Assembly (NCBI GenBank): GCA_034401135.1
Contig: JAWZSP010000006.1
Coordinates: 3,596,001 to 3,660,000, forward strand
Direction of reading: 5' to 3'
DNA: 64,000 nucleotides
Source: Volutella citrinella
Taxonomy: Eukaryota > Ascomycota > Sordariomycetes > Hypocreales > Nectriaceae
Positions 35,269 through 46,505 of the stretch are shown piece after piece; the first letter of the stretch is position 1, and each line of letters starts with the position of its first letter. A program made the translations under genes and the position numbers. Under the pieces are notes generated by a model, which was not told where the DNA came from, made no database searches, and worked only from the letters and a program-made list of their open reading frames with translations.

Positions 35269-36301
35269 CCGAAAGCGGAAAATGAGATGCAGCGATGATG
35301 ACTCAATCGGTGATGTGACGAAGTGGAGGGGTTTCTGCAGCCGGTCCTTGCAAGCGTCGGGCCAGGCAGTGAATCACGTCGAATTGACCTAAGCGACCCG
35401 GCACTGCGAAAACGTGTCGCAAGCCGTAAGACGTAAGTTTTAGCCGCAACACGTCCACGTTTGCGTGCCTGGTTGTTGGGGTTTTATCGACAATGCATGG
35501 AGCCGCCTGCGGGGTCTTGTTTGCTGTTACATGCAGGAGGCCCACCACCTGGGATGAGAGGCATACTCTGGACCGAGAATGGCTGGTTGGGCGATGTCAG
35601 CCTTACTTCTCTGCGGGAGGCCACACGCCTGCTGGAGAGTCGTTTGCAGATTGAAGTTGTATGTTTGATCCCAGCGCTGGATTGAGAACAACAGTGCGCG
35701 TATGGGAGTACACTGTACCAAATGCCCTCACCGCCGTACCTTTCAGAGCAGGGATATTGAGCAAGAGCGCGGCATGAAGTAGTTCGCAATATGTCATTGG
35801 GCCGGAAGGCGCGAGCCAGGGTGAAAAATACCAGCACTCGGGCGCCTCTGAGGAATTTCGCTGGTCAATGGAAATCTACGAATTGTGTTCAATAGCACAT
35901 TGGCTAATAATTAAAACTGAAAAATGGAAATACAAAAGACTGAGAAAAATAATAATAAATTAAACAATAAAAAGAAGACCATACTATTATAATTGAAAGA
36001 AACTTTGGATCTTAAAAAATCTCAAGTAAATCTTACTTCACTTCACTATCCTCGTATTTCTTGAGTATCCTGCCCACCCTAGAGGGCCCACTTATTCGCA
36101 GCATCCAACAAGTCCCTTGGGTTGTAGTAGCTGGTAAATCGGCCGATGCCTTTGCAAAGGGACCGTCAGGCAACAACCAACACACTCTTGGAGTGGGAGA
36201 ACATGCAAGAATATGGATCATGATGTGAGTTACTGGCCGTGCATGGGAACCGCTGCCAAGTTGTTGAACAATCGCTGGCGCGACAAAAGTTCGCTGGGAA
36301 A
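35269..36301. other. Divergent promoter region dcl2 / RCC1-like gene, with A-rich island
   Basis: About 1 kb between two divergent genes. Most is unique sequence of ordinary composition, and no gene is supported. A strongly A-rich block at about 35904-36032 is listed separately. Confidence 0.6.
35904..36032. other. A-rich, low-GC island
   Basis: In 35941-36000, 36 of 60 bases are A and 14 are T (50 of 60 A+T) in a GC-rich neighbourhood. The plus strand carries runs such as GAAAAATAATAATAAATTAA. The strong A-over-T skew is unlike RIP, which affects both strands. It might be a promoter poly(dA) tract, a remnant of a retroposed poly(A) tail, or simple low-complexity DNA. Confidence 0.6.
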
Positions 36302-37443
36302 ATGACACCCTGCCTGCAGCTTTCCATACGCGCAAGCCGAGATGACGCCGCACCCGTCGAGCTGTACGCGGCCGGCTTCAATGCCTGGGGCCAGCTCACC
36401 TTTGAGCCCTCCTTGGTCGACCATGACCCTGACGACCTCTTCGTCTTTACAAAAGTTCTGGCGGGTCGCTCCATTAGTCCACCTCGTGTGCACCTTTGCT
36501 ACACTATAGGTACGTCGGCCTTTGCGTCTGCCGCCGCGCAGCCTGAATGGATATCCATTGAGACGGGTCTAGTCTGGCGCGAGGGAATTCGCTATTTGGC
36601 GGGGTCGGCGTCACAGGAAGTGAGCGTCCCCGGAATCGATTGTGGGCTCGAGGAAGTGAGCGCCATCTCCGGTGATGGCGCGGTGCTGACATCCCGGTCC
36701 ATGAAGTCTCCGGAGTCGGGCGAATGCTTGCCGAGGCTCATCAGATACCCTTCTGTGGGTGACTGGAAAATGGATAGGAATGCCGACATCTGGCCGTCCA
36801 AGGCTGGCGTCAAACAAATTGCTGCCTACGACAGTGGATTTGTTGCCTTGTACGAGAATGGTCAAGTCGCAACACTGGGCGATACTCGCTTCCAGGATTG
36901 TCTAGGCAGGGAGGTTGATGAAGCCTGGTGAGAAATCCCACAGCCCAGTTGAAATAGCGTCATCTCACGGATTGCAGCCCCGCGAACAAACCTGGAGTTG
37001 TTAGCGACCTCCAGGATCTCGGAGACGCTGTGAAGAAAGTAGCTGCTGGAGGTTACACCGTAGCCGCACTTACAGAAGGAGGGGGCCTCTATTTGTGGGG
37101 TGCGGTATCTAACGGCTCTCCGACTCGGCACCGGACGTTCTCAGAGCTAGAGGCGACACCAAACTACGTGGAAGTGGACGGCGACAAGGACGTTCAGGAT
37201 GTGGCCCTTGGGGAGTCGCACGGCGTTGCCCTCACAACCGACGGGTGCATCTACGTGATCGGAGCCAATACCAATGGCCAACTTGGCCTGGGCAGGGATG
37301 CAAGAAAACCTATAGATGCATGGACGAAGCTCGACTTCGAGGTGCCTCCAGGCAGGGAAGTGGTTGGTGTAGAGGCTGGCCCTCGATCGTCCTTCATCTT
37401 GACGCGTCGAGTACAAGACGCAAGAGACCCTGCAACTATCTGA
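36302..37443 (+). CDS. RCC1-repeat (beta-propeller) protein
   Basis: 363 residues. Exons 36302-36927 and 36978-37443 are joined over a 50-base intron (GTGAGA/CAG). RCC1-type blades are recognisable at the N-terminus (ELYAAGFNAWGQL), near residues 195-205 (FVALYENGQVATLGD) and strongly at the C-terminus (VAALTEGGGLYLWG, GVALTTDGCIYVIGANTNGQLG). Intervening blades are degenerate. Similar fungal proteins are called alpha-tubulin suppressor-like, but the partner is unknown. The start is the first ATG in the frame; the frame is open a little further upstream without another ATG. It converges with PRE8, 91 bases between stops. Confidence 0.85.
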
Positions 37444-37534
37444 GTTAACTTGTTTCCATTTCCTGCTCTATCGAGCCTGCATGGCGCCTTCTATTGTACA
37501 AGTCTTCATCTGGGAAACCGTTGCCGCGATTGTA

Positions 37535-38625
37535 TCATAGACTCGTGAGGTAGTCCTCAATCTCCTGAGGAGTCAGCTTTCTGAACCGAGGGCCCACTGC
37601 GCCCTCGACGCCCTCTAGGCCAAGGAGGTGCTCTGCAGGAGCGCCGACGATACCTGATCACCAGTGTTAGAAGCCCGAAACTCCGTGTAGATGGCTCCGG
37701 GGTGTGGAAACTTACCAATCTCGATGCTGTCGCCGTTCATCTCACCCTCAATGTTGTCCTTCAGCGTCAGAAGAGCAATGTGGATGGCATCCTCAAGCTC
37801 CAGCTCCTCTGAATATCGCTTCTCCAGGAATGTCTTTGCCTTGGTAGCGCTCTTGCCAATCGCTGTGGCCTTCCAAGGGTAGTAGCTACCGGAGGGATCG
37901 ACCTGGTAGAGCATAGGGCCGCCCTTGTGGATACCGCCGGTCTGCTTGGGGCGCTTCTTCTCCTCGCCCTCCTTCTCCTCAACCTCCTCCTCGGGCTCGA
38001 TACCCTCATCCCATCCTGCAACTAGAAGACTCACACCGTAGGGTCGGACACCAGCGGACTGAGTGGCCTCCTGCATGACACGGGCGACATCCTGAACCAA
38101 TATCCGGGTGGGAGGGTACTCGTTGTAGATACGCTTGTAGCCGGTGTGGGAGACCTTTCGCGCTCGGTCAACTAGAACTCGGTAGTCGGGGCCCATGCCG
38201 GAGTAGACCATGCCGATGTTAGGGGTGATGTCGCTGATCTTGGAGAGCGAGCTCTGGTCGGCGAGAGGGGACGACGACTTCTTCTCGGTGGCAAGCACGA
38301 TACCGTTGGTAGCTATAGAGTATTAGAAGCTTCCTTGATGACGTGGTGGTTTGACCAACCTTTGATGCCAAGGGCGGTGATACCCTGGTTCACAGCGTTC
38401 AGGGCATATTCTAAGCGGAGGGGCGGTTAGCGGTGTCGCGAACGATTTCGCAGTAGCCATCAGACGCGGGCAGAGCTCCTCTGGGTGTATCTGGGGCCTT
38501 CATACCAATCTGGACCAGCTTGCCGCTATATCAATGTCAGTATTGCTGCCCTCATTGCTGCGTCGTCACCGGAGTGCATACCTGGGGGAGAAGGTGGTAA
38601 GGGAGAATGAGTATCGGTCCGCCAT
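37535..38625 (-). CDS. PRE8: 20S proteasome subunit alpha-2 (PRE8)
   Basis: Alpha-ring subunit of the 20S proteasome core; 276 residues. Five exons, 38625-38582, 38525-38506 (20 bases), 38410-38360 (51 bases), 38312-37716 and 37653-37535, with short introns. The first three exons assemble the alpha signature [28 protein letters not shown]. Further motifs are [24 protein letters not shown] and [11 protein letters not shown]. About 25 residues rich in Glu and Lys ([15 protein letters not shown]) are inserted after LLVAGWDEG, making it longer than yeast Pre8 (about 250). Such an insertion probably forms a surface loop. The gene is divergent from a membrane RING-CH ligase. Confidence 0.96.
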
Positions 38626-39252
38626 GGCTGCGAGTCGGGCTTCTCTTTTCCTGTGTCTGCGTCTGGATCTCGGAGGGAGATGGTGGGGGAATGGGTTGAA
38701 ATTGGCAAGATAATCAACCAAACAGCGCTGGACTGGAGCTTTGGTGTTTGGCCAAGCAGCTACTCGTCTCCAGGCACGGCTCGGCTGCGCGTCAGGCCAA
38801 GAGGCAAGCTCAGCCTGGCAGCTCCACCGGACTACCTGATGTTCCGATCCGACATGCGCCCCACAGTGCCACACCTAGACGGGCGAGCTGCCAAAATTGC
38901 TTGGTCCTGTTTCTAGCAGAGCCATCATCAGCTGTGCGGCAGGTTCGGCGGAGTTCCTGGTTCTTCTGCGGATTTGCGGAAGGCTGAGCTGGCCTTTTTA
39001 CGCCCTTGTCTGTGATGTTCCCGATGATTGGGACCCTCCCCCACACTTTCACTGCTGCATCTTGATGCTGAACCGCCCACGTTTGTTCCTGTTCAATGTA
39101 GGTTGGCTTTGATTGCCCTCTCGGCGGTTTTACTCTGTTCAGTTCCATGCCATTGAACTGCGCGGCCCTCTTCCCAAAAAGACAACCACCCAACCCGGTT
39201 GCTCAACCCCCATTTTCCCTCCTTCATTATCTTGACAGATATTGTTCCGACC
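38626..39252. promoter_or_regulatory. Divergent promoter region PRE8 / RING-CH gene
   Basis: 627 bases between divergent starts. I searched by eye for a PACE-type proteasome element (GGTGGCAAA) and found none. No gene is supported. Confidence 0.5.
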
Positions 39253-40218
39253 ATGGATACACAGCCTGAATGGAACTGGTCCTCCATCGGGGGCGACTCC
39301 GCCACTCACCAACCGACTCCCACGCGACCGTCGGGATCGGACCAGTCAGCACACTCGGAACCGGCCCAGCCTCAACCTGCTCCCAACAACCGTCGTTACG
39401 GTCCTCGCACATGCCGCATCTGTCTCGATGTTGAGGAGCCCAAATATCCCTCAGAGACCAACATCGGCTTCGGGCTTGGAGCTTCGTCGCGACCCACATA
39501 CGAGTCTGACGACCCTGAACTGGGGAGGTTGCTATCACCATGCAAGTGTAAGGGATCGCAAAAATACGTACACGAAGGATGCCTCGGCGCCTGGCGAAAG
39601 GCAAACCCCACGGAGACGAGGAACTACTGGCAGTGTCCCACCTGCAAGTTCACGTACCGGCTTTCGCGACTGCACTGGGCGACGGCCCTCAGCAGCAAAT
39701 GGGCGCGGATGGGCCTGACGTTCTGGATCCTACTCGTCACTATTTTCGCCTTGGGGTTCATCGCGGACCCCATCTTCGACCTCTGGTCTGATCCCGTTGG
39801 AACAATCGGAGAAACCATCACAAGTGTGGTGAACGACATTGAAGCCAAAAAGCCAAATCCTTACCAGGAGCCCACCACCTGGTATGAGCACCTCATCAAG
39901 GGCCTCTTCTCCTTTGGAATCATCGGCATGGCCAAATCAATGTTCGCCATGACGCCGTGGGACTGGTGGTGGTTCCGAAGCAGTGGCATCGGCGGGAACA
40001 GGAGGCAAGGCGGCAGAGGTCGTGTGGAGAATATCAGCCTGGTTTTCGTCCTCATCGGCATTTTCACCTTTATGATGACCGTATGGAAGTTTGTACAGGC
40101 ACTGAGTGTGCGTGTACTGAATAACGTGAGTGAGCGAGTCATCGATGTCGATGTCGATGACGGGGAGGATGAAGAGCCTAGGGGCGATTCTCACTCTGAG
40201 ACGAAGAAAGATGAATGA
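39253..40218 (+). CDS. Membrane RING-CH (RINGv/MARCH-type) E3 ubiquitin ligase
   Basis: 321 residues, a single exon. The N-terminus is Pro/Gln/Ser-rich. A C4HC3 RING-CH domain follows: Cys54, Cys57, Cys97, Cys99, His107, Cys110, Cys128 and Cys131, with a long (39-residue) insertion between the second and third ligands. About three hydrophobic segments follow (MGLTFWILLVTIFALGFIAD, near HLIKGLFSFGIIGMAKSMF, and SLVFVLIGIFTFMMTVWKF), then an acidic tail (DVDVDDGEDEEP). These place it in an internal membrane with the RING facing the cytosol. The ATG at 39253 is in CCGACCATGG context and is preferred over an upstream non-ATG extension. Substrates are unknown. Confidence 0.92.
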   Translation: MDTQPEWNWSSIGGDSATHQPTPTRPSGSDQSAHSEPAQPQPAPNNRRYGPRTCRICLDVEEPKYPSETNIGFGLGASSRPTYESDDPELGRLLSPCKCKGSQKYVHEGCLGAWRKANPTETRNYWQCPTCKFTYRLSRLHWATALSSKWARMGLTFWILLVTIFALGFIADPIFDLWSDPVGTIGETITSVVNDIEAKKPNPYQEPTTWYEHLIKGLFSFGIIGMAKSMFAMTPWDWWWFRSSGIGGNRRQGGRGRVENISLVFVLIGIFTFMMTVWKFVQALSVRVLNNVSERVIDVDVDDGEDEEPRGDSHSETKKDE

Positions 40219-41344
40219 ACGTGTGCTATGGTCTTATAGCGGAAGCTATGATTTGTTGGAGTCGTTCGCCCGCGCAATTCTCTGCATGCCGTGACACATG
40301 CATGTCTGCACACTCTTAAGTTGCCTCGAACTCGCGTTCCCGTGTCAAGTCAACTAGTCTGTGTGCAAAGATTGAGCCTTGCTTTGCTCATTGGATGGAG
40401 GCCGTTTTGGTTCTCCAACCTTTGGCGGGCTTTGCGCATCGTGAATATGTATCAAGCTACGGGTACCCTTGGGTATGCCGAAGCATATCTGCGTCTGTCC
40501 GGTACCTCCATTCCAGGCCGTGGGCAGAAGCCAACATATTCAGTGATATATTTCGATGATTTCAATCTGTTTGTTTTCTTGCAATCAGTAAATCGCAATC
40601 GTGGGATCCCGTCACTTGGCCGGGCTGAGTTATGTTCCACATTCCACGTTGATTTGAGACATGGGATTCCCCGATGATACTCACTTAATAAAAATAATCT
40701 ACGCTCCGTCTGCGATTGTCCAAATTTACTCGAATAACCTCATCATGATGGCTCAGTGGTGTGTATGAACCGTCATGTCATGGCCATCACTCATGCAAGC
40801 GGACATTTGTGTTTCCGATGCCGAAAGCCACAAACAGCCATTTTACCTTCCGCGACCATCCCTGCAACAAGCATGTCGCTGGCCCAAGCTAAGTGGGCCT
40901 GTCCTCTCTCATGTCCAGATTCGTGGCTACTAACCAAAAGCCATCTCTCAAACAACGACCACTGTCGCACGCATTGCGGAATGGATTCATGATAATAACT
41001 CCTTGTCGCAACCGCACGCCTTTGGAGCCAGCAATACTCTCGACGACCCCGTAACATCCCCGAATCTCGTCGACCCATCGAAGCCGGCGACAAGTGCTGC
41101 CGCCAGCGATCGAGTCGCACGGCTGGCCTCCCACTTCAGGAGGCGACATATCGATCCAATTAGGTGCGCTTTGCTGCAGACGAGTCGCCCTCTCGACCCT
41201 TGCCAACGTACGCCTGTGTCGATGAGGTGACGCCGAACCTCACTGCGACGACGAAGACGACATCGAATTATCAGATTGCACTGCGAAACCGCCTACGACC
41301 ACCCCGAAGAACATAGACTGCTTGCTGCGACCACGGCCAGCACA
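40219..41344. other. Spacer between RING-CH and GT34 genes
   Basis: About 1.1 kb with the RING-CH 3' UTR and the GT34 promoter. No supported gene or repeat. Confidence 0.6.
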
Positions 41345-42413
41345 ATGCATTTCGCATACCCTCCGCGCAAGGGGTCCAACCCCCCGCCGTTCCGACCTCG
41401 ATCCTCCCAGCTCCCTATGTTGCGACGCACACGACTACGATCGATCGCCTTCTTCTTCCTCCTCATACTTGGCGGGCTGTGGCTCTTGACGAGGCCAAAG
41501 TCCACAGATTCACCGTACAAGGAGCATGTTCCTTCAGGAACTCCCCATGTGGTCATGGTGACTGTGGTGGACCCCTCCCTTTACAGCGGCTCGTACTTGA
41601 AGAAGATCCAAGAGAACCGGGGGAAGTATGCTGCGAAGCATGGTGAGTCTCGAGATCGAAGCGGGGACCAATCTGGCTCACAGTCTAACGTTACCCTAAA
41701 TAGGCTACACCGCCATGATAGCCAAGGTCTCCGACTACGACAACGGGAACTATCCCTCCTCGTGGACCAACGTCATTGCTCTACGTCACGCCCTCACGCT
41801 GTATCCAGAGTGCGATTATGTTTGGTTCCTCGATCAGGACGCGCTCATTATGGAGCTGGACAAGTCGCTCGACGAGGTGGTCCTTGAACCCAGCAAGCTC
41901 AATAAGCTGATGATCCGCGACGTCTCCGTTGTGCCGCCGGACAGCATTATCAAGACGTTCGCAAGTCTGAAGCCCAGCGAGGCCTCCATCATCCTGTCCC
42001 AGGACGCCAAGGGCTTGGTCACAGACAGCGTCATCATCCGCAACGGAGACTGGGCCAAGTTCTTCACCGAGACGTGGATGGACCCTCTGTACAAGAGCTA
42101 CAACTTTGAAAAGGTCGAAAGACATGCGCTGGTGAGTTCACTCGGATGGCTTCCGTGACAGACCATTTGACCTCTTGAGCAGGAACACATTGTGCAGTGG
42201 CACCCCACCATCCTGTCGAAGCTCGCTCTTGTCCCCCAGCGCACATTTGCCTCGTACCGGAAAGCCAAGAAGCACAAGGAAGAGAGCGCCTACCAGGAGG
42301 GCGACTTTTTGGTCCTCTTCCGTGACTGTCCCGCCACCGGGACCAACAGCTGCGAGCAGCAGGCAGAGCCCTTCTTGCAGAAGATTGCATCAAAACGCGG
42401 CCCCCAGGCGTAG
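41345..42413 (+). CDS. GT34 alpha-mannosyltransferase (Mnn10/Mnn11/GMA12 family)
   Basis: Golgi type II glycosyltransferase, 318 residues. Exons 41345-41642, 41704-42131 and 42183-42413 are joined over introns of 61 and 51 bases. A basic cytosolic tail (MLRRTRLR) precedes a signal anchor at about 33-48. Family motifs are VVDPSLYSGSYLKKIQENR, GYTAMIAKVSDYD and SSWTNVIALRHALTLYPECD, and the metal-binding DQD at 143-145 (VWFLDQDALIM). Near the C-terminus the histidine segment is EHIVQWHPTILSKLALVPQR. It probably adds alpha-1,6-mannose to cell-wall glycans, by analogy with yeast Mnn10/Mnn11. The start is the ATG before the anchor. Confidence 0.95.
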
Positions 42414-44522
42414 TAGGCCACGGCAGTTGGGTACTCACTCACAGGCCCGCGGGCTGCCAGAATGAAGAAAGGGAGGTTATTCAACGTGAACAGGTCAGGG
42501 ATTTTATTTAATGGCGTTAATATGTTAGAGACTCGGGTCATCGCATGTCAACTCGCCACGTGCGAGAACCACGGCGTTTTCTTCAACCGAAGGCTGCAGG
42601 GACAGGTCTTGCGGGCAACCCAGCGTGCGAAACAAGCGCTGGTCGCCGGAACGGGTTGAACTGGTCGAAATTTACAAGACGGTGGATCTCGGCATGGGAG
42701 GATGTGTCTTGGAAGTTAGGGAAAACATTTCCTGTACGGAGTATACTACAATGAGACAAATTGCAGCCCTAATGTCTATTGAGAAGTCTCTCGAGTCTTG
42801 AACGCGCGGCGAGGTCTGAAAAGGATGAGGCGGCGTCAAACAGTAGCCCACAGTGAGTGATGCTAGCTGCTCGATCGGGAGACACAAGTGGTTGGTTAAT
42901 AAGCTCCCACCCTGGTTCGCGCGGATGGACAGGGGGCTGATGCCATCATTTCGGTAGCCACAAGCACGAGAGCAATCGCAGTGGCGGTGGTCTGCTGTCT
43001 CAACGACGTTGCGTTTGAGATCTCCAATCCCACCGAGGATTGATACGAGGATGTCCTTGGGGCGCGTGGGTTAGCAATCTGGTTGGGGTATTTGACCCCA
43101 TTCCTGCAGGGGTGGTTCCTGACCCGTAAGGTGACATGGGATGAATTCGCGTCATGGCTAAGACGAGTTGTTGAGGTAGATTTCAGATGTTAGTTGCCAC
43201 CTGCATGTTGGTTGGTAGGCAAGGTAGGTTAGGCAATAAACCTCTTCCGGCTGCCCTGGAAAAATGCAGGGCTTGGCAACTTGAGGACTGGTCTAAGATT
43301 CCACCTCCAATGGATGACGCTGAAGCTCCAGACAACGAGAGGGTTGCATCTGGGCAATTAGGGCGCCTCCAGAGTTTGTGATTTCATGGCAGAGAACGTG
43401 TGACATCCTGGCTGTCCATATCGAGCTACACTGACGCTACCCCAGGCCGCCACGCACTGCATGTCTCTCAACGGTGGCTCACCTGACGCCTAGCGGTGGT
43501 CTGGTCTTTCGCCCGCAGACATACGGAGGGCCGTTTCGTGGGTGGTGGAATGAGGGCGACCCGAGGCGGCCAAGACGCCCAAATCGGGAAACCTAGTGAC
43601 AGAAAGCAGCAAAGGGCCCCGCGAGAACGGTGGACGCTATCAGCAACTTGGTGGGTGAGCCAGTCGGAAGGTTGTTCTAGAATGAGTGCCTGTCCTGTAT
43701 ATGTATAATGACGGCGCTGGGCAGGGATCCTCCTCGACGCAGTATTACGAACACGACGTTGGCGTTGGCGTTGGCTTGGATTGGAGGGGAGAGGGGGTTG
43801 ATGGCAAACAATGTGATGCGGCCTGACATCGACTCGAGCATCTGTGGGAGCTGTGCCTATTCCAGACAGGTCCAATGCCACTCGGCTGTCACAGCACTTG
43901 GACTGGACTGGATTGATGCAGCTGGTTTGCTTCAACGACAGGGGTCAGCGTGGAGTTGACGCCGGGCAATTCATTCCCTTTGCAGGTTGGCGCCCCCTGG
44001 GCGGGACGGGAGGGTAGGGGCTGAGGTGCCCTTTTCAGGTGGCCACGGCCCGCTGGGGCGGGAGAAGCCCCCTGGAGCCAGGCGGTTCGTAGGGAAGCAG
44101 CCAGCATGTGATGAGTGATGAGCCGGCAGGCGGCAGAGGGCCCCACTTTAAAATAATCAAGTAACGTCCATCCCCCCGCGATCTGCGTCCATGACGGACC
44201 CGACCGTCTCCAGTTTCTCTCTCCCGGGCAAGTGACCAAGTCCCCGAGGGACGGAGCTGCCGGCCAGCACTAATAGCTATTGGGTGGTGTCGTAGTGATA
44301 GGTACAATTGTAGCGCCGTCCGTGTCCGTCCGTGACCATGACCATGGCCGTCTGTGGCGAGAAAGAAAAAGATGGCTCCGCGCCGCGCCATGGGCTCCGC
44401 TCCCTCTCCCTCTCGCACCTCTTCAGCTTCTCCACAACCACAACACCTCCGTCGGCTTTGGCTTCAGCTGAGCTGGATCCCCCATCGCTTGCTGTCCGAT
44501 GCCCCAACTGCCAGCTGTCAAG
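42414..44522. other. Gene-poor spacer before S1P lyase
   Basis: About 2.1 kb with the GT34 3' UTR and the S1P lyase promoter. Pyrimidine-rich stretches near 44390-44470 are consistent with a fungal promoter or leader. No coding frame, RNA gene or repeat is supported. Confidence 0.55.
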
Positions 44523-46505
44523 ATGCCCGGCACCTCGCGACTGCCTGCCAGCCTGCGCGGTAGCCTCGAGTCTGTCAGGCGCCGGAGACAGGATATCTCC
44601 TGGTCGCTGCTCAACCTTGACCTGTAAGTCATCATGCACTCGCCGCTTGTTCCGCCACTACCGCCGCTGGTATGACGACACACCCGCGACGACACCGTAT
44701 CCAACCCAGACGCTCTGCGCGCGCGCTCGTCGCCATGCCACCACGACACACTCCTACCCATCGTCGCATCGCAATTGACATGCTCTAAATTGGCTAATGA
44801 CGCGCCGCCTTTGCTTTTTAGCATCCGTAACATTCTCTTCGTCCTCTTCGTCCTGCGATGGACCCGCCGCGCTTTCTGGCAGCTCAAGGGCCGAGGTGTC
44901 CTCGGCTCCCTCTTGGAGCTCTACCAAGCGATCCAGCGCGTGGTCTACGGCGCCTTCCTGCGCATGCCTGGCGTCCGCGGCAAGGTCAAGAAGCAGGTCA
45001 AGGAGAGCATTGATAAGCTATCGGACAAGCTCGTGCCCAAGAACCAGACGCGATACCTGTCCCTGCCCAAGGAGGGCCTTGCCCATGATGCCGTGCGCAC
45101 CGAGCTCGAGGCCCTCGCCAACCTCGACCACACGCGCTGGGAGGATGGCTTCGTGTCCGGCGCCGTGTACCACGGCGAGGAAGAGCTCCTGAAGCTGCAG
45201 ACGGATGCCTTTGGCAAGTTCACCGTCGCCAATCCCATCCACCCAGATGTCTTCCCCGGCGTGCGGAAGATGGAGGCCGAGGTTGTGAGCATGGTCCTCA
45301 GCATGTTTCACGCCCCGCCTGGTGCCGCCGGCACGTCGACGAGCGGTGGAACTGACAGTATTCTGGCCGCGTGCCTTGCTGCCCGCCAGCGGGCCTACGT
45401 TGAGCGTGGTGTGACTGAGCCCGAGATGTAAGGCGCCGTCTCCTTCCCCCGCCCCAATCCGCGACTTGTTCTGTGTGTTGCGACAGCTTTGCTGACCAAT
45501 GGATCATGTAGGATTATCCCCGAGACCGCTCACACGGCTTTCCACAAGGCGGCTCAGTACTTCAAGTTCAAGATCCACCTGGTGGCCTGCCCTGCCCCTG
45601 ATTATCAGGTGGACATTCGTGCCGTCTCCCGTCTCGTCAACCCCAACACCGTATTGCTCGTGGGCTCGGCGCCCAACTTCCCCCATGGCATCATAGATGA
45701 CATTGTGGGACTCTCCCAGCTCGCACTGCGCAAGAAGATCTGGCTGCACGTTGACTGCTGCCTGGGCTCGTTCCTCGTGCCGTTCCTGGAGAAGTCGGGC
45801 TTCGAATCGCAGCTGTTTGATTTTCGCCTCAAGGGCGTGACAAGCATCAGCTGCGACACGCACAAATATGGATTCGCCCCCAAGGGTAACTCGACGGTCC
45901 TGTACCGCTCGGCGGCGCTACGGACCTACCAGTATTTCGTGTCGCCCGACTGGTCGGGAGGCGTCTACGCCTCCCCTGGTATCGCTGGGTCGCGGCCCGG
46001 TGCGCTCATTGCCGGTTGCTGGGCTAGTCTCATGAGTGTCGGCGAGTCGGGCTACGTCGAAGCCTGTGTCAAGATCGTCGGCGCTGCCAAGAAGGTGGCC
46101 GACGCCATCCGAGAGACGCCGGCTCTGGGCGGCGAGCTGGAGATCATCGGCCGGCCGCTGGTGTCCGTGGTTGCCTTCACAGCGCGCAACTTGAACATCT
46201 ACGACATCGCCGACGGCATGACCCACAAGGGCTGGCATCTCAACGCGCTCCAGAACCCTCCTGCGATCCACGTGGCCGTAACACTACCGATCAGCAAAGT
46301 GTGGGAGAAGCTTGTGGCAGATCTCGAGACTGTCGTCGAGGAGGAACGCGAGAAGGAGCGTGAGAGGCTCGTCGAAGGCAAGAGCCCCAAGGGCAAGGCT
46401 GTAGGCGACTCGGCGGCTCTATACGGTGTCGCCGGCTCGCTGCCGAACAAGAGCGTCGTGGTCGACTTGGCAACGGGATTCCTGGACCTGCTGTACAAGG
46501 CATAG
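44523..46505 (+). CDS. DPL1: Sphingosine-1-phosphate lyase (DPL1)
   Basis: PLP-dependent ER enzyme that cleaves phosphorylated sphingoid bases to a fatty aldehyde and phosphoethanolamine; 566 residues. Exons 44523-44623, 44822-45427 and 45512-46505 are joined over introns of 198 and 84 bases. A membrane segment lies at about residues 34-46 (LIRNILFVLFVL). The decarboxylase-type domain includes GAVYHGEEELLKL, NPIHPDVFPGVRKMEAEVV and GTSTSGGTDSILAACLAAR. LLVGSAPNFPHGIIDDI and HVDCCLGSF follow, then the PLP lysine Lys354 in SCDTHKYGF. The chosen start gives a short luminal N-terminus as in known fungal forms; a start in a further upstream exon cannot be excluded. Confidence 0.95.
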
